From an uncultured Clostridia bacterium (GTDB taxonomy: Bacteria; Bacillota; Clostridia; Christensenellales; CAG-314), in contig CALGIK010000219.1 of assembly GCA_937915515.1 (NCBI GenBank), positions 1 through 5,078 on the forward strand: a stretch of DNA of 5,078 bases. Reading direction: 5' to 3'. Below are positions 1-5,078 of this stretch, piece after piece (the stretch's first letter is position 1; each line of letters starts with the position of its first letter). The notes under the pieces are model-generated. The model was given only the letters and a program-made list of their open reading frames with translations, did not search any database and was not told where the DNA came from. A program made the position numbers and the translations under genes.

Positions 1-1165
1 CGCCCCCGTTAAAAAGGCGAATTATGCGGTATAAAACAGGCTTGGTCAACTTAACTGCGTTAAAAGGGCAAAGTTCCTGACAACAATAACATCTTATGCA
101 TAGCTTAGGATTAATATACGCTTTTTTGGGCGCATTTTCGCCCCGCATTATTATTGCGGTTTTGGGACAGTGAGCGAAACATTTTCCGCAGCCTTTACAT
201 ATTTTGCTGTTTATAACGGGACGTTGGGTGACCCATTCCTTTTTTAAAAAACGTTTTAATAGCCCCGTGTGTGTAAAATTTGTATTTATTATTTTGACTG
301 TTTTGAAATCGTTTATGTAAAAGTTTTTTAAACTTTTAAAATCAAAGTCCGTTTCGGAAAAATCTTTACTAATTAGCCCTCTCTCATTAGCTTTTAATAA
401 AATAGGCATATCCCACGGAGAAGCAAACAAGCTTACGCCTACAGCATCGACCAAATAAGGATTTTTGCCGCCTATAACCTTGCCTATAAGCCTTGGCTGT
501 CCGTTTGTCGGACCGTTGCCTTCCATGCCGATAACGGCGTCCAATAAATGCAAAACTATTTTTGGCGCGGCATATTGCTCAATATCAATTAAACAATCGA
601 CAAATTCATCAAGTTCGGGATATAAGCTGTGCGTTTGTGCTTTAACCAATCCGGGAATCAGTCCGTATAGGTTTTTGACAGTGCCGGTATACCCCGTAAA
701 ACTATGCGTTTTAAGCTTGCCAATATTTATTACCACATCGGCAGAAGTAAAAGCGTCAATAATTTCGAGGTGTTTTACAACTTTGCCGTTTATGCTTTTT
801 ACGGAACTTTCAAAATTTTGGTTTAAAACAGCGCCCGAAGATAAACAAGCCGCCGCCATTCCGCAAGTTTTGTAAATACTGTTCATAGTTGATGCGGTAT
901 ATGCTGCGCCGCTGCTGTCGCCTACCGTTACGGAGCAGTTACATTCTTTAATCAAAATTTTCGCTACGGCGGCAACAATACTGGGATGAGTGGTGCCGCA
1001 TTTGTCGGGAGACATTTCCCGTACTAAATTAACCTTTAAAAAAACATTTTTGTTTTGACCTACAATTTTAGCTGCGCCGCCTAAACGCTCAAAAATCTCT
1101 TTGACAGCGGCATCTATTTTATCCTGCTCGTATTCTGTTGCGGGCACAAGTATTACTTTATCCAT
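1..1165 (-). CDS. DUF362 domain protein with two C-terminal 4Fe-4S ferredoxin motifs (3' end cut by window edge)
   Basis: The frame is open from an ATG at 1165 to the window edge: 388 codons without a stop, so the C-terminus is missing, though probably only a short piece. Residues about 36-250 look like a DUF362 domain: FLKVNLV (42-48), VGDSSG (81-86), KLKTHSFTGYTGTVKN (150-165) and DAVIGMEGNGPTNG (209-222). Two ferredoxin motifs follow: C323, C326, C329, C333-P and C356, C359, C362, C366-P, with an extra cysteine at 361. These should bind two 4Fe-4S clusters, so a cytoplasmic electron-transfer role is likely; no signal peptide or membrane segment is visible. The substrate of this DUF362 group is not established, so no reaction is assigned. 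An in-frame TAA lies shortly upstream of the ATG, which fixes the start. No Shine-Dalgarno sequence is visible. The gene follows the VanW gene on the same strand but probably has its own promoter. Family assignment is firm; function is open. Confidence 0.93.
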   Translation of the reverse strand, partial: MDKVILVPATEYEQDKIDAAVKEIFERLGGAAKIVGQNKNVFLKVNLVREMSPDKCGTTHPSIVAAVAKILIKECNCSVTVGDSSGAAYTASTMNSIYKTCGMAAACLSSGAVLNQNFESSVKSINGKVVKHLEIIDAFTSADVVINIGKLKTHSFTGYTGTVKNLYGLIPGLVKAQTHSLYPELDEFVDCLIDIEQYAAPKIVLHLLDAVIGMEGNGPTNGQPRLIGKVIGGKNPYLVDAVGVSLFASPWDMPILLKANERGLISKDFSETDFDFKSLKNFYINDFKTVKIINTNFTHTGLLKRFLKKEWVTQRPVINSKICKGCGKCFAHCPKTAIIMRGENAPKKAYINPKLCIRCYCCQELCPFNAVKLTKPVLYRIIRLFNGG

Positions 1166-1174
1166 AATAATGTT

Positions 1175-1203
1175 ATTTTAACAATAAAGTTTATAAAAAG
1201 CAA
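1175..1203 (-). promoter_or_regulatory. possible extended -10 promoter for the DUF362 gene
   Basis: On the minus strand TAAAAT (1180-1175) is preceded directly by TGT, giving an extended -10 element. A poor -35 (TTGCTT, 1203-1198) lies 17 bases upstream. The expected transcription start is about 1168, only some 3 nt before the ATG at 1165, so the mRNA would be nearly leaderless. The -35 overlaps the right arm of the hairpin at 1199-1243. AT-rich DNA produces such matches by chance, so this is a moderate to weak call. Confidence 0.35.
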
Positions 1204-1243
1204 TAATATTACTTGTTTCAATATTTTTTTTGTAATTATTGCT
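1195..1243 (-). terminator. possible weak Rho-independent terminator after the VanW gene
   Basis: Read on the minus strand, AGCAATAATTAC (1243-1232) can pair with GTAATATTATTGCT (1212-1199) with a two-base bulge, leaving a loop of about 19 nt, and is followed by TTTT (1198-1195). It starts 34 nt after the VanW stop codon, the right place to end the PHP-VanW transcript before the DUF362 gene. The stem is AU-rich and the loop large, so termination would be inefficient. Confidence 0.4.
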
Positions 1244-1277
1244 ACTGTCTTTCAGATAAAATTAATACCGTGACACC

Positions 1278-2579
1278 TTATTTAGAGGTAATGGGTATTT
1301 GAGGTATAGAGTTAGGTTCTTTGGGACGCTTCTTAACGCCTACTACGTCAATCTCGTCTATAGGGCGGTATTCATTTTTACGGTAAAAACGTGAAAAAAC
1401 AAGTACGCCGTCTTTATAATAATCTAGATACCCTTCACTTTTTGTACCTTCCGCACCGTGTTGGAGCACATAGCGTTGGTCGACATAAAGCACCTTGTCG
1501 GAGTATTTTCCTTCGTAATCCTGTATTGTATACGTTTTATAAGGGGTCACTTGCTTAATCACGCTTCGGCGGACAATTTTGTATTCATTAGGAATGCCGT
1601 AAATTTCTACCTTTGCCCTTCCGTTTATGCAGCCTGCGGCAAAATACAGTGCTCTCTCAGTATTATTAACAAATCCTAAGTCCCCTGAGCCGCTGTTTAC
1701 CATTGCGTCAAAACTCGGTTCGATATAACTGCTCTTGGATGAATGCTGACATAATTTGGTTATCTGAACGTCAGCCAAAACAAGTGCATTAAAAAGAGTT
1801 GTGCTGGCTTGGCATACCCCGCCGCCTACGCCCTCTATATACTTGCCGTCAGACAATATTTTAGCTGTTTTAAAACCTCTTTCTGCGGTACGGTGTCCTA
1901 CTGTATTGTTAAAGCTGACTTCTGTTTTAGGCGGAACAATTAACCCGTTAAAAAAAGATAATGCTAAAGCAATATTGGCTTGTCGGTTAAACGTGCTGCT
2001 AGAACAGTCAGTTTCAAAAGAAGATCTTAATATGGTGGTGTTTTTGGCTTCTTCAAGCGTAAACTTAGGTTGCAAATTTAGGACGGGAACAAATACGGAA
2101 AGTGTAAAACTGCCCGTTTTAAGGGCGCTTACGAGCATTCGTGACAGTGACTCAATATCTGTTTGACGGCCTATTGTATCTGCACTGTAGGTAAACCTTG
2201 GCATGGAATTTGGATGAAAAACAATTTTTGCGTCTAAGGGAGGGGTATCAATCTTTTTTTGTATTTTTTGAATGAAATTTTCTAATCCGGGGAAAAGATA
2301 GCATAGCGACAAAAAATAGGGAATATCGTTTTCCTTTTGCGCTTCTATCCATGCGGCTTTTATTTTTGCGCCGCAATATATTTGCCGTTTTTGTATATCA
2401 TCTTTAGTTAACAAATTAATATTTTTGCTTAAGACATAATGAATCTTGTTGTTATCATAAATAAATTCAATAGTAACGTCCCACGGCTTTAACGCGGTTG
2501 ATGCAAAGGTATTGCTGTAACTCAAATAAAAAACGCCCGTAAACAATACGAGCGCAATTAAAAATACTATTTTTTTCAT
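1278..2579 (-). CDS. exported VanW/YoaR-like protein with C-terminal G5-like domain
   Basis: This 433-residue protein starts with a basic MKK and a hydrophobic stretch (about 4-20), so it is a signal peptide or a single N-terminal membrane anchor; the rest should lie outside the membrane. Residues about 115-185 resemble the poorly conserved region that precedes VanW domains in YoaR-like proteins. The VanW domain spans about 188-328, with the hallmark GVGGGVCQASTTLFNA (250-265) and later FVNNTERALYF (303-313). Residues about 340-416 look like one divergent G5 domain, a fold proposed to bind amino sugars, which suggests contact with peptidoglycan or other wall glycans. VanW is named after an accessory gene of vancomycin-resistance clusters, but its biochemical role is unknown, and no van resistance genes lie nearby. 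The frame extends upstream to an ATG at 2642, inside the PHP gene. The start at 2579 is preferred because it begins the signal sequence and lies one base after the PHP stop; a weak GGA sits about 8 nt before it. Translational coupling is likely. Confidence 0.93.
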   Translation of the reverse strand: MKKIVFLIALVLFTGVFYLSYSNTFASTALKPWDVTIEFIYDNNKIHYVLSKNINLLTKDDIQKRQIYCGAKIKAAWIEAQKENDIPYFLSLCYLFPGLENFIQKIQKKIDTPPLDAKIVFHPNSMPRFTYSADTIGRQTDIESLSRMLVSALKTGSFTLSVFVPVLNLQPKFTLEEAKNTTILRSSFETDCSSSTFNRQANIALALSFFNGLIVPPKTEVSFNNTVGHRTAERGFKTAKILSDGKYIEGVGGGVCQASTTLFNALVLADVQITKLCQHSSKSSYIEPSFDAMVNSGSGDLGFVNNTERALYFAAGCINGRAKVEIYGIPNEYKIVRRSVIKQVTPYKTYTIQDYEGKYSDKVLYVDQRYVLQHGAEGTKSEGYLDYYKDGVLVFSRFYRKNEYRPIDEIDVVGVKKRPKEPNSIPQIPITSK

Positions 2580-2580
2580 T

Positions 2581-3411
2581 TTATTTTTCCGTAAGACTGA
2601 TAAGTAATTGCATAGTATCGTTATTTGGGGAATAAAATTCACCCAAACCTATGCCATAACTTTCACTATGAAAATCACTGCCGCCGAATACATATAACTT
2701 GTATTTATCGGCAAGAAAGTTAAAGAATTCGCGCTCTGATTTAGTATGAGAAAAATACTCGGCTTCTATTCCCTTTAAGCCCATACAAAAGAGCCTATTT
2801 ATAAATTTTTCGCAATCTAAACTATTTAAAGACAATTTTGCGGGATGCGCCAAAACGGGAATTGCATTGTGGTCAAGCGCTAAACTTATAGCTTCTTCTA
2901 CCGTTAAACGCTGACTGTTTACATAAGCTAAACCGCCTGCAGACAAATAAGTTTCAAATGCATCGGGTACAGAGAAGGAAAAACCCATATTTACCATTTG
3001 ACGGGCAATATGACTGCGTCCGATTATTTCACCTTTGTATTTTTGTTTTAATTGTTCGTAGCTAATTATGATGCCTAAGGTTTTTAGTTTATCGATTATT
3101 TTGTAGTTTCGGATTTCTCTTAACTGTTGGACCTTTATGAGTTTTTTATTTAAGGAAGGGTCAGCATAATCAAAACCGTAAGCTAATATATGAGTTTCTG
3201 TTTCACCTTCAAATGCAGACAGCTCTACTCCCGACAATACTTTTATATTATATTTTTTGCCCTGCTCTTTAATTTGGCAGACACCATTGATGCTGTCATG
3301 GTCGGTAAGAGAAATAATATCCAATCCTTTAAGAGAACATTTTTCGGCTATTGCTTCAGGCGTATAATCCCCGTCCGAAAAATTACTGTGTATGTGTAAG
3401 TCTGCTTTCAT
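2581..3411 (-). CDS. PHP-domain phosphoesterase, YciV/RnmA (TrpH)-like
   Basis: This 276-residue protein is a complete PHP-family metal-dependent phosphoesterase. Expected metal and catalytic residues are visible in order: DLHIHS with H6 and H8, D13, TDHD with H38 (36-39), GVELS with E63, H74 in HILAYGF, AHP with H189, and GSDFH with D246 and H248. The insertion with GRSHIAR (131-137) and a following helical stretch matches the group that includes E. coli YciV/RnmA and Chromobacterium CV1693. Characterised members act on 3',5'-nucleoside bisphosphates or as 5'-3' exonucleases on short RNA and rRNA ends; which substrate applies here is inferred, not shown. It should be cytoplasmic, as no signal sequence is seen. 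The start is fixed by the canonical Met-Lys-Ala-Asp-Leu-His opening. There is no Shine-Dalgarno sequence, and a strong -10 box ends only 6 nt before the ATG. It is the first gene of a unit with the VanW gene. Confidence 0.93.
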   Translation of the reverse strand: MKADLHIHSNFSDGDYTPEAIAEKCSLKGLDIISLTDHDSINGVCQIKEQGKKYNIKVLSGVELSAFEGETETHILAYGFDYADPSLNKKLIKVQQLREIRNYKIIDKLKTLGIIISYEQLKQKYKGEIIGRSHIARQMVNMGFSFSVPDAFETYLSAGGLAYVNSQRLTVEEAISLALDHNAIPVLAHPAKLSLNSLDCEKFINRLFCMGLKGIEAEYFSHTKSEREFFNFLADKYKLYVFGGSDFHSESYGIGLGEFYSPNNDTMQLLISLTEK

Positions 3412-3417
3412 GAGATT

Positions 3418-3447
3418 ATTATAACACTTATTCGATAATTAAGACAA
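3418..3447 (-). promoter_or_regulatory. strong extended -10 promoter for the PHP-VanW unit, predicting a leaderless mRNA
   Basis: On the minus strand a perfect TATAAT (3423-3418) is preceded by TGT (3426-3424), forming an extended -10 element, with TTGTCT (3447-3442) as a -35 at 18-base spacing. The usual transcription start, 7 nt downstream of the -10, falls at about 3411, the A of the PHP start codon. No ribosome binding site could be present in such a transcript. Confidence 0.65.
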
Positions 3448-3470
3448 AAATTTGATTAATGTTTTTAATT

Positions 3471-3484
3471 GATAATATTTTATC
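3471..3484. repeat. short inverted repeat in the divergent promoter region (possible operator)
   Basis: GATAA-TATT-TTATC is a perfect 5-base inverted repeat with a 4-base centre. It lies 12 nt upstream of the plus-strand -35 and 23 nt upstream of the minus-strand -35. It recalls half of a Fur box (GATAAT/ATTATC), but the centre is one base longer than in that consensus. In DNA this AT-rich it may be chance. Confidence 0.25.
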
Positions 3485-3496
3485 TACAAATTTATT

Positions 3497-3524
3497 TTGA
3501 AAATGATAGTTTTTGTGTTAAAAT
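3497..3524 (+). promoter_or_regulatory. sigma-A-type promoter for the IscU-like/GGGtGRT operon
   Basis: TTGAAA (3497-3502) and TAAAAT (3519-3524) are separated by 16 bases, with TGT (3516-3518) directly before the -10. Transcription would begin near 3531, giving a leader of about 43 nt. The upstream DNA is very AT-rich and could act as an UP element. It is divergent from the PHP promoter. Confidence 0.6.
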
Positions 3525-3562
3525 AGTCTATAATAAAAAAACTAATATTGAGATTAATGTAA

Positions 3563-3567
3563 AGGAG
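3563..3567 (+). promoter_or_regulatory. ribosome binding site that decides the IscU-like start
   Basis: AGGAG (within AAAGGAG) lies 6 nt before the ATG at 3574, an ideal spacing. It supports 3574 over the upstream in-frame ATG at 3469, which lies upstream of the predicted promoter. It contrasts with the missing ribosome binding sites of the PHP and DUF362 genes. Confidence 0.85.
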
Positions 3568-3573
3568 AAATAT

Positions 3574-4263
3574 ATGCAATATTCGCATGAAGTTGAGCAA
3601 ATGTGTTGCGTAAAAAAAGGCTGCGATCACGGACCGTCGCCAATACCCGAAGAGGGTAAGTGGGTTTACGCAAAAGAGATTAAGGACATAAGCGGACTCA
3701 CGCACGGTGTAGGCGGATGTGCGCCGCAGCAAGGAGCATGTAAGCTTACGCTTAATATCAAGGAGGGTATTATTAAGGAAGCTCTTATTGAGACAATAGG
3801 TTGCAGCGGTATGACGCATTCGGCTGCTATGGCTGCGGAAATTTTACCCGGGAAAACGCTTTTAGAGGCGCTTAATACCGATTTGGTATGTGATGCAATT
3901 AACGTCGCTATGAGGGAATTGTTTAAGCAGATTGTTTACGGCAGGAGCCAATCGGCTTTTTCGGACTCAGGGTTGCCTATCGGCGGCGGTTTAGAGGATT
4001 TAGGCAAAGGTTTGCGCAGTCAAATTGGCACTATGTACAGTACCGACACCAAAGGCGTACGTTATTTAGAAATGACGGAAGGTTATGTTACAAGAATGGC
4101 GCTTAAAGAGGGTGAAGTGATAGGCTACGAATATGTTAATTTAAGCAAGCTTATGCAATATATTACCGAGGGTATGGAAGGCAAAGAAGCGCTTAGTAAA
4201 GCGACCAACCATTACGGTAGATTTAATGAAGCGGATGAGTATATTGTTCCGCGTAAAAGCTAA
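3574..4263 (+). CDS. IscU/NifU-like iron-sulfur cluster assembly scaffold protein (partner of GGGtGRT protein)
   Basis: This 229-residue protein belongs to a conserved anaerobe family annotated as an iron-sulfur cluster assembly scaffold. The stretch from CKLTLNIKEGIIKEALIET (56-74) through IGCSGMTHSAAMAAEIL (75-91) to GKTLLEALNTD (93-103) resembles the NifU/IscU core, where a cysteine follows the beta-hairpin and a helix starts with small residues. Cysteines that could bind metal are C11, C12 and C17 in the N-terminal CCVKKGC, C49 and C56 in GCAPQQGAC, C77, and C106. It is longer than classical IscU (about 130 residues), with an extra C-terminal half of unknown role, and the canonical IscU LPPVK motif is not seen. 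It should be cytoplasmic. No cysteine desulfurase or other isc/suf gene is in the window, so acting as a general Fe-S scaffold is inference; a dedicated role with the next gene, 9 nt downstream, is as likely. The start at 3574 is set by its AGGAG site. Confidence 0.88.
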   Translation: MQYSHEVEQMCCVKKGCDHGPSPIPEEGKWVYAKEIKDISGLTHGVGGCAPQQGACKLTLNIKEGIIKEALIETIGCSGMTHSAAMAAEILPGKTLLEALNTDLVCDAINVAMRELFKQIVYGRSQSAFSDSGLPIGGGLEDLGKGLRSQIGTMYSTDTKGVRYLEMTEGYVTRMALKEGEVIGYEYVNLSKLMQYITEGMEGKEALSKATNHYGRFNEADEYIVPRKS

Positions 4264-4268
4264 GGGGG
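4264..4268 (+). promoter_or_regulatory. G-rich ribosome binding site of the GGGtGRT gene
   Basis: GGGGG directly follows the TAA of the scaffold gene and stands 4 nt before the ATG at 4273. Another ATG at 4269 is out of frame and meets a stop after four codons, so 4273 is the start. The short spacing and G run are a little unusual and fit reinitiation by ribosomes finishing the upstream gene. Confidence 0.55.
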
Positions 4269-4272
4269 ATGT

Positions 4273-5078
4273 ATGACGGTTAGATTTGAAGGATATGAGC
4301 GCAGGATTGATAAAATCAACGCAGAAATAGCAAAATTTGGCATATGCAGTCTGGAAGAAGCTAAGCAGATGTGTTTTGACAAAGGCATAGATGTAGAAAA
4401 AAAGGTAAGAGAAATTCAGCCTATTGCTTTTGATAACGCCGTTTGGGGGTATACCTTAGGTACTGCCATCGCCATTAAACAAGGCGCGCACAACGCAAGT
4501 GAAGCGGCTCAATTTATCGGTAAGGGTTTACAAGCTTTTTGCGTACCCGGCAGTGTGGCAGAGCAAAGACAAGTGGGCATAGGTCACGGTAATTTAGCGG
4601 CGATGCTGCTTGACGACAACACAAAATGCTTTGCGTTTTTAGCCGGACACGAAAGTTTTGCCGCAGCGGAAGGCGCTATCGGCATTGCAAGAGCGGCAAA
4701 TAAAGTGCGCAAAATCCCTCTAAAAGTTATTTTAAACGGACTGGGTAAAGATGCTGCGTATATAATCAGCCGCATAAACGGCTTTACTTACGTAAAAACC
4801 CAATATGATTTTTATACTGGCGAACTAAAAATTTTGGAAGAAAAATCCTTCGGCAGCGGCGAAAGAGCAAAAATACGCTGTTACGGCGCTAACGACGTTA
4901 ACGAAGGCATGGCTATTATGATACACGAAGGCGTCGACACAAGCATAACGGGCAACAGCACCAATCCCACACGTTTTCAGCACCCTGTAGCAGGGACGTA
5001 TAAAAAATGGTGCATAGAGCACAACAAAAAGTATTTTAGCGTAGCCAGCGGCGGCGGGACGGGACGCACACTCCACCC
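4273..5078 (+). CDS. GGGtGRT family protein, function unknown (3' end cut by window edge)
   Basis: From the ATG at 4273 the frame stays open to the window end: 268 codons plus two bases. The name-giving motif, SGGGTGRT, is residues 259-266, right at the edge. Other conserved-looking blocks are GHGNLAAML (105-112 region), GHESFAAAEGAIGIARAANK (125-144) and STNPTRFQHPVAGTYKKW (229-246). As I recall the family is about 330 residues, so roughly the last fifth is missing. The glycine-rich motif suggests a phosphate- or nucleotide-binding loop, but it is not a Walker A motif and no reaction is established. No signal peptide or membrane segment is seen, so it is probably cytoplasmic. The gene is 9 nt downstream of the IscU-like scaffold and shares its promoter; the two are known to me as frequent neighbours in Clostridia, which points to a joint role in metal-cluster or redox chemistry. 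Identity is firm, function unknown. Confidence 0.92.
   Translation, partial: MTVRFEGYERRIDKINAEIAKFGICSLEEAKQMCFDKGIDVEKKVREIQPIAFDNAVWGYTLGTAIAIKQGAHNASEAAQFIGKGLQAFCVPGSVAEQRQVGIGHGNLAAMLLDDNTKCFAFLAGHESFAAAEGAIGIARAANKVRKIPLKVILNGLGKDAAYIISRINGFTYVKTQYDFYTGELKILEEKSFGSGERAKIRCYGANDVNEGMAIMIHEGVDTSITGNSTNPTRFQHPVAGTYKKWCIEHNKKYFSVASGGGTGRTLH

Noticed and set aside
465..875. Plus-strand open frame of 136 codons
   Set aside because: It lies wholly antisense to the DUF362 gene, whose protein has clear family motifs; there is no ribosome binding site and the product resembles nothing.
1801..2166. Plus-strand open frame of 121 codons
   Set aside because: It is antisense to the VanW domain coding region and shows no recognisable motif; a shadow frame.
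1278..2579. Vancomycin resistance cluster
   Set aside because: VanW-domain proteins are widespread in Firmicutes without resistance, and no vanH, ligase, vanX or vanRS-like gene is present here.
2580..2642. Upstream in-frame ATG at 2642 for the VanW protein
   Set aside because: It would add 21 residues before the MKK-hydrophobic signal sequence and would overlap the PHP gene; the ATG at 2579 fits better.
3529..3534. Perfect TATAAT as an alternative -10 for the plus-strand operon
   Set aside because: No -35-like sequence lies 16-18 bases upstream and no TGn precedes it; the TTGAAA/TAAAAT pair is better spaced.
3469..3573. Upstream in-frame ATG at 3469 for the IscU-like protein
   Set aside because: The extra residues lie in AT-rich promoter DNA, before the predicted transcription start, and the AGGAG site points to 3574.
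3484..3819. Minus-strand open frame of 111 codons spanning the divergent promoter region
   Set aside because: It is mostly antisense to the well-supported IscU-like gene and has no ribosome binding site or protein-like signature.
4584..5076. Two minus-strand open frames (4584-4775 and 4825-5076)
   Set aside because: Both are antisense to the GGGtGRT gene, which has conserved motifs throughout.

Overview
The window looks like the chromosome of a low-to-moderate G+C member of the Firmicutes, most likely an anaerobic Clostridia-type organism. The reasons are AT-rich intergenic DNA, AAGGAG-type ribosome binding sites, sigma-A-like promoters, and a gene set (VanW/G5 protein, DUF362-ferredoxin protein, IscU-like scaffold plus GGGtGRT protein) that is typical of Clostridia. 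This placement is by family recognition only. No tRNA, rRNA, CRISPR, insertion sequence or phage gene was seen.

Five protein genes fill almost the whole window, and no gene-free stretch exceeds about 160 bases. Positions 1-1165 (minus strand, running off the left edge) hold a DUF362 protein with two C-terminal 4Fe-4S motifs. A short intergenic region (1166-1277) carries a possible weak terminator and a possible promoter. Positions 1278-2579 (minus) hold an exported VanW/YoaR-like envelope protein with a C-terminal G5-like domain. One nucleotide upstream of it, 2581-3411 (minus) holds a PHP-family phosphoesterase of the YciV/RnmA type. These two probably form one transcription unit. A divergent promoter region (3412-3573) follows. 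On the plus strand, 3574-4263 holds an IscU-like iron-sulfur scaffold protein, and 9 nt after it comes a GGGtGRT-family protein (4273 to the right edge), cut within its name-giving motif region.

The most interesting part is the plus-strand pair. An IscU-like protein with extra cysteines is tightly coupled to a conserved protein of unknown function that has a glycine-rich, nucleotide-binding-looking motif. The pair suggests a dedicated metal or Fe-S handling module, but its reaction is not known to me and cannot be read from the sequence. A second notable point is promoter architecture. All three predicted promoters carry a TGT directly before the -10 box, and two of them (PHP and DUF362) sit so close to the start codon that the mRNAs would be leaderless or nearly so. 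Neither gene has a visible Shine-Dalgarno sequence.
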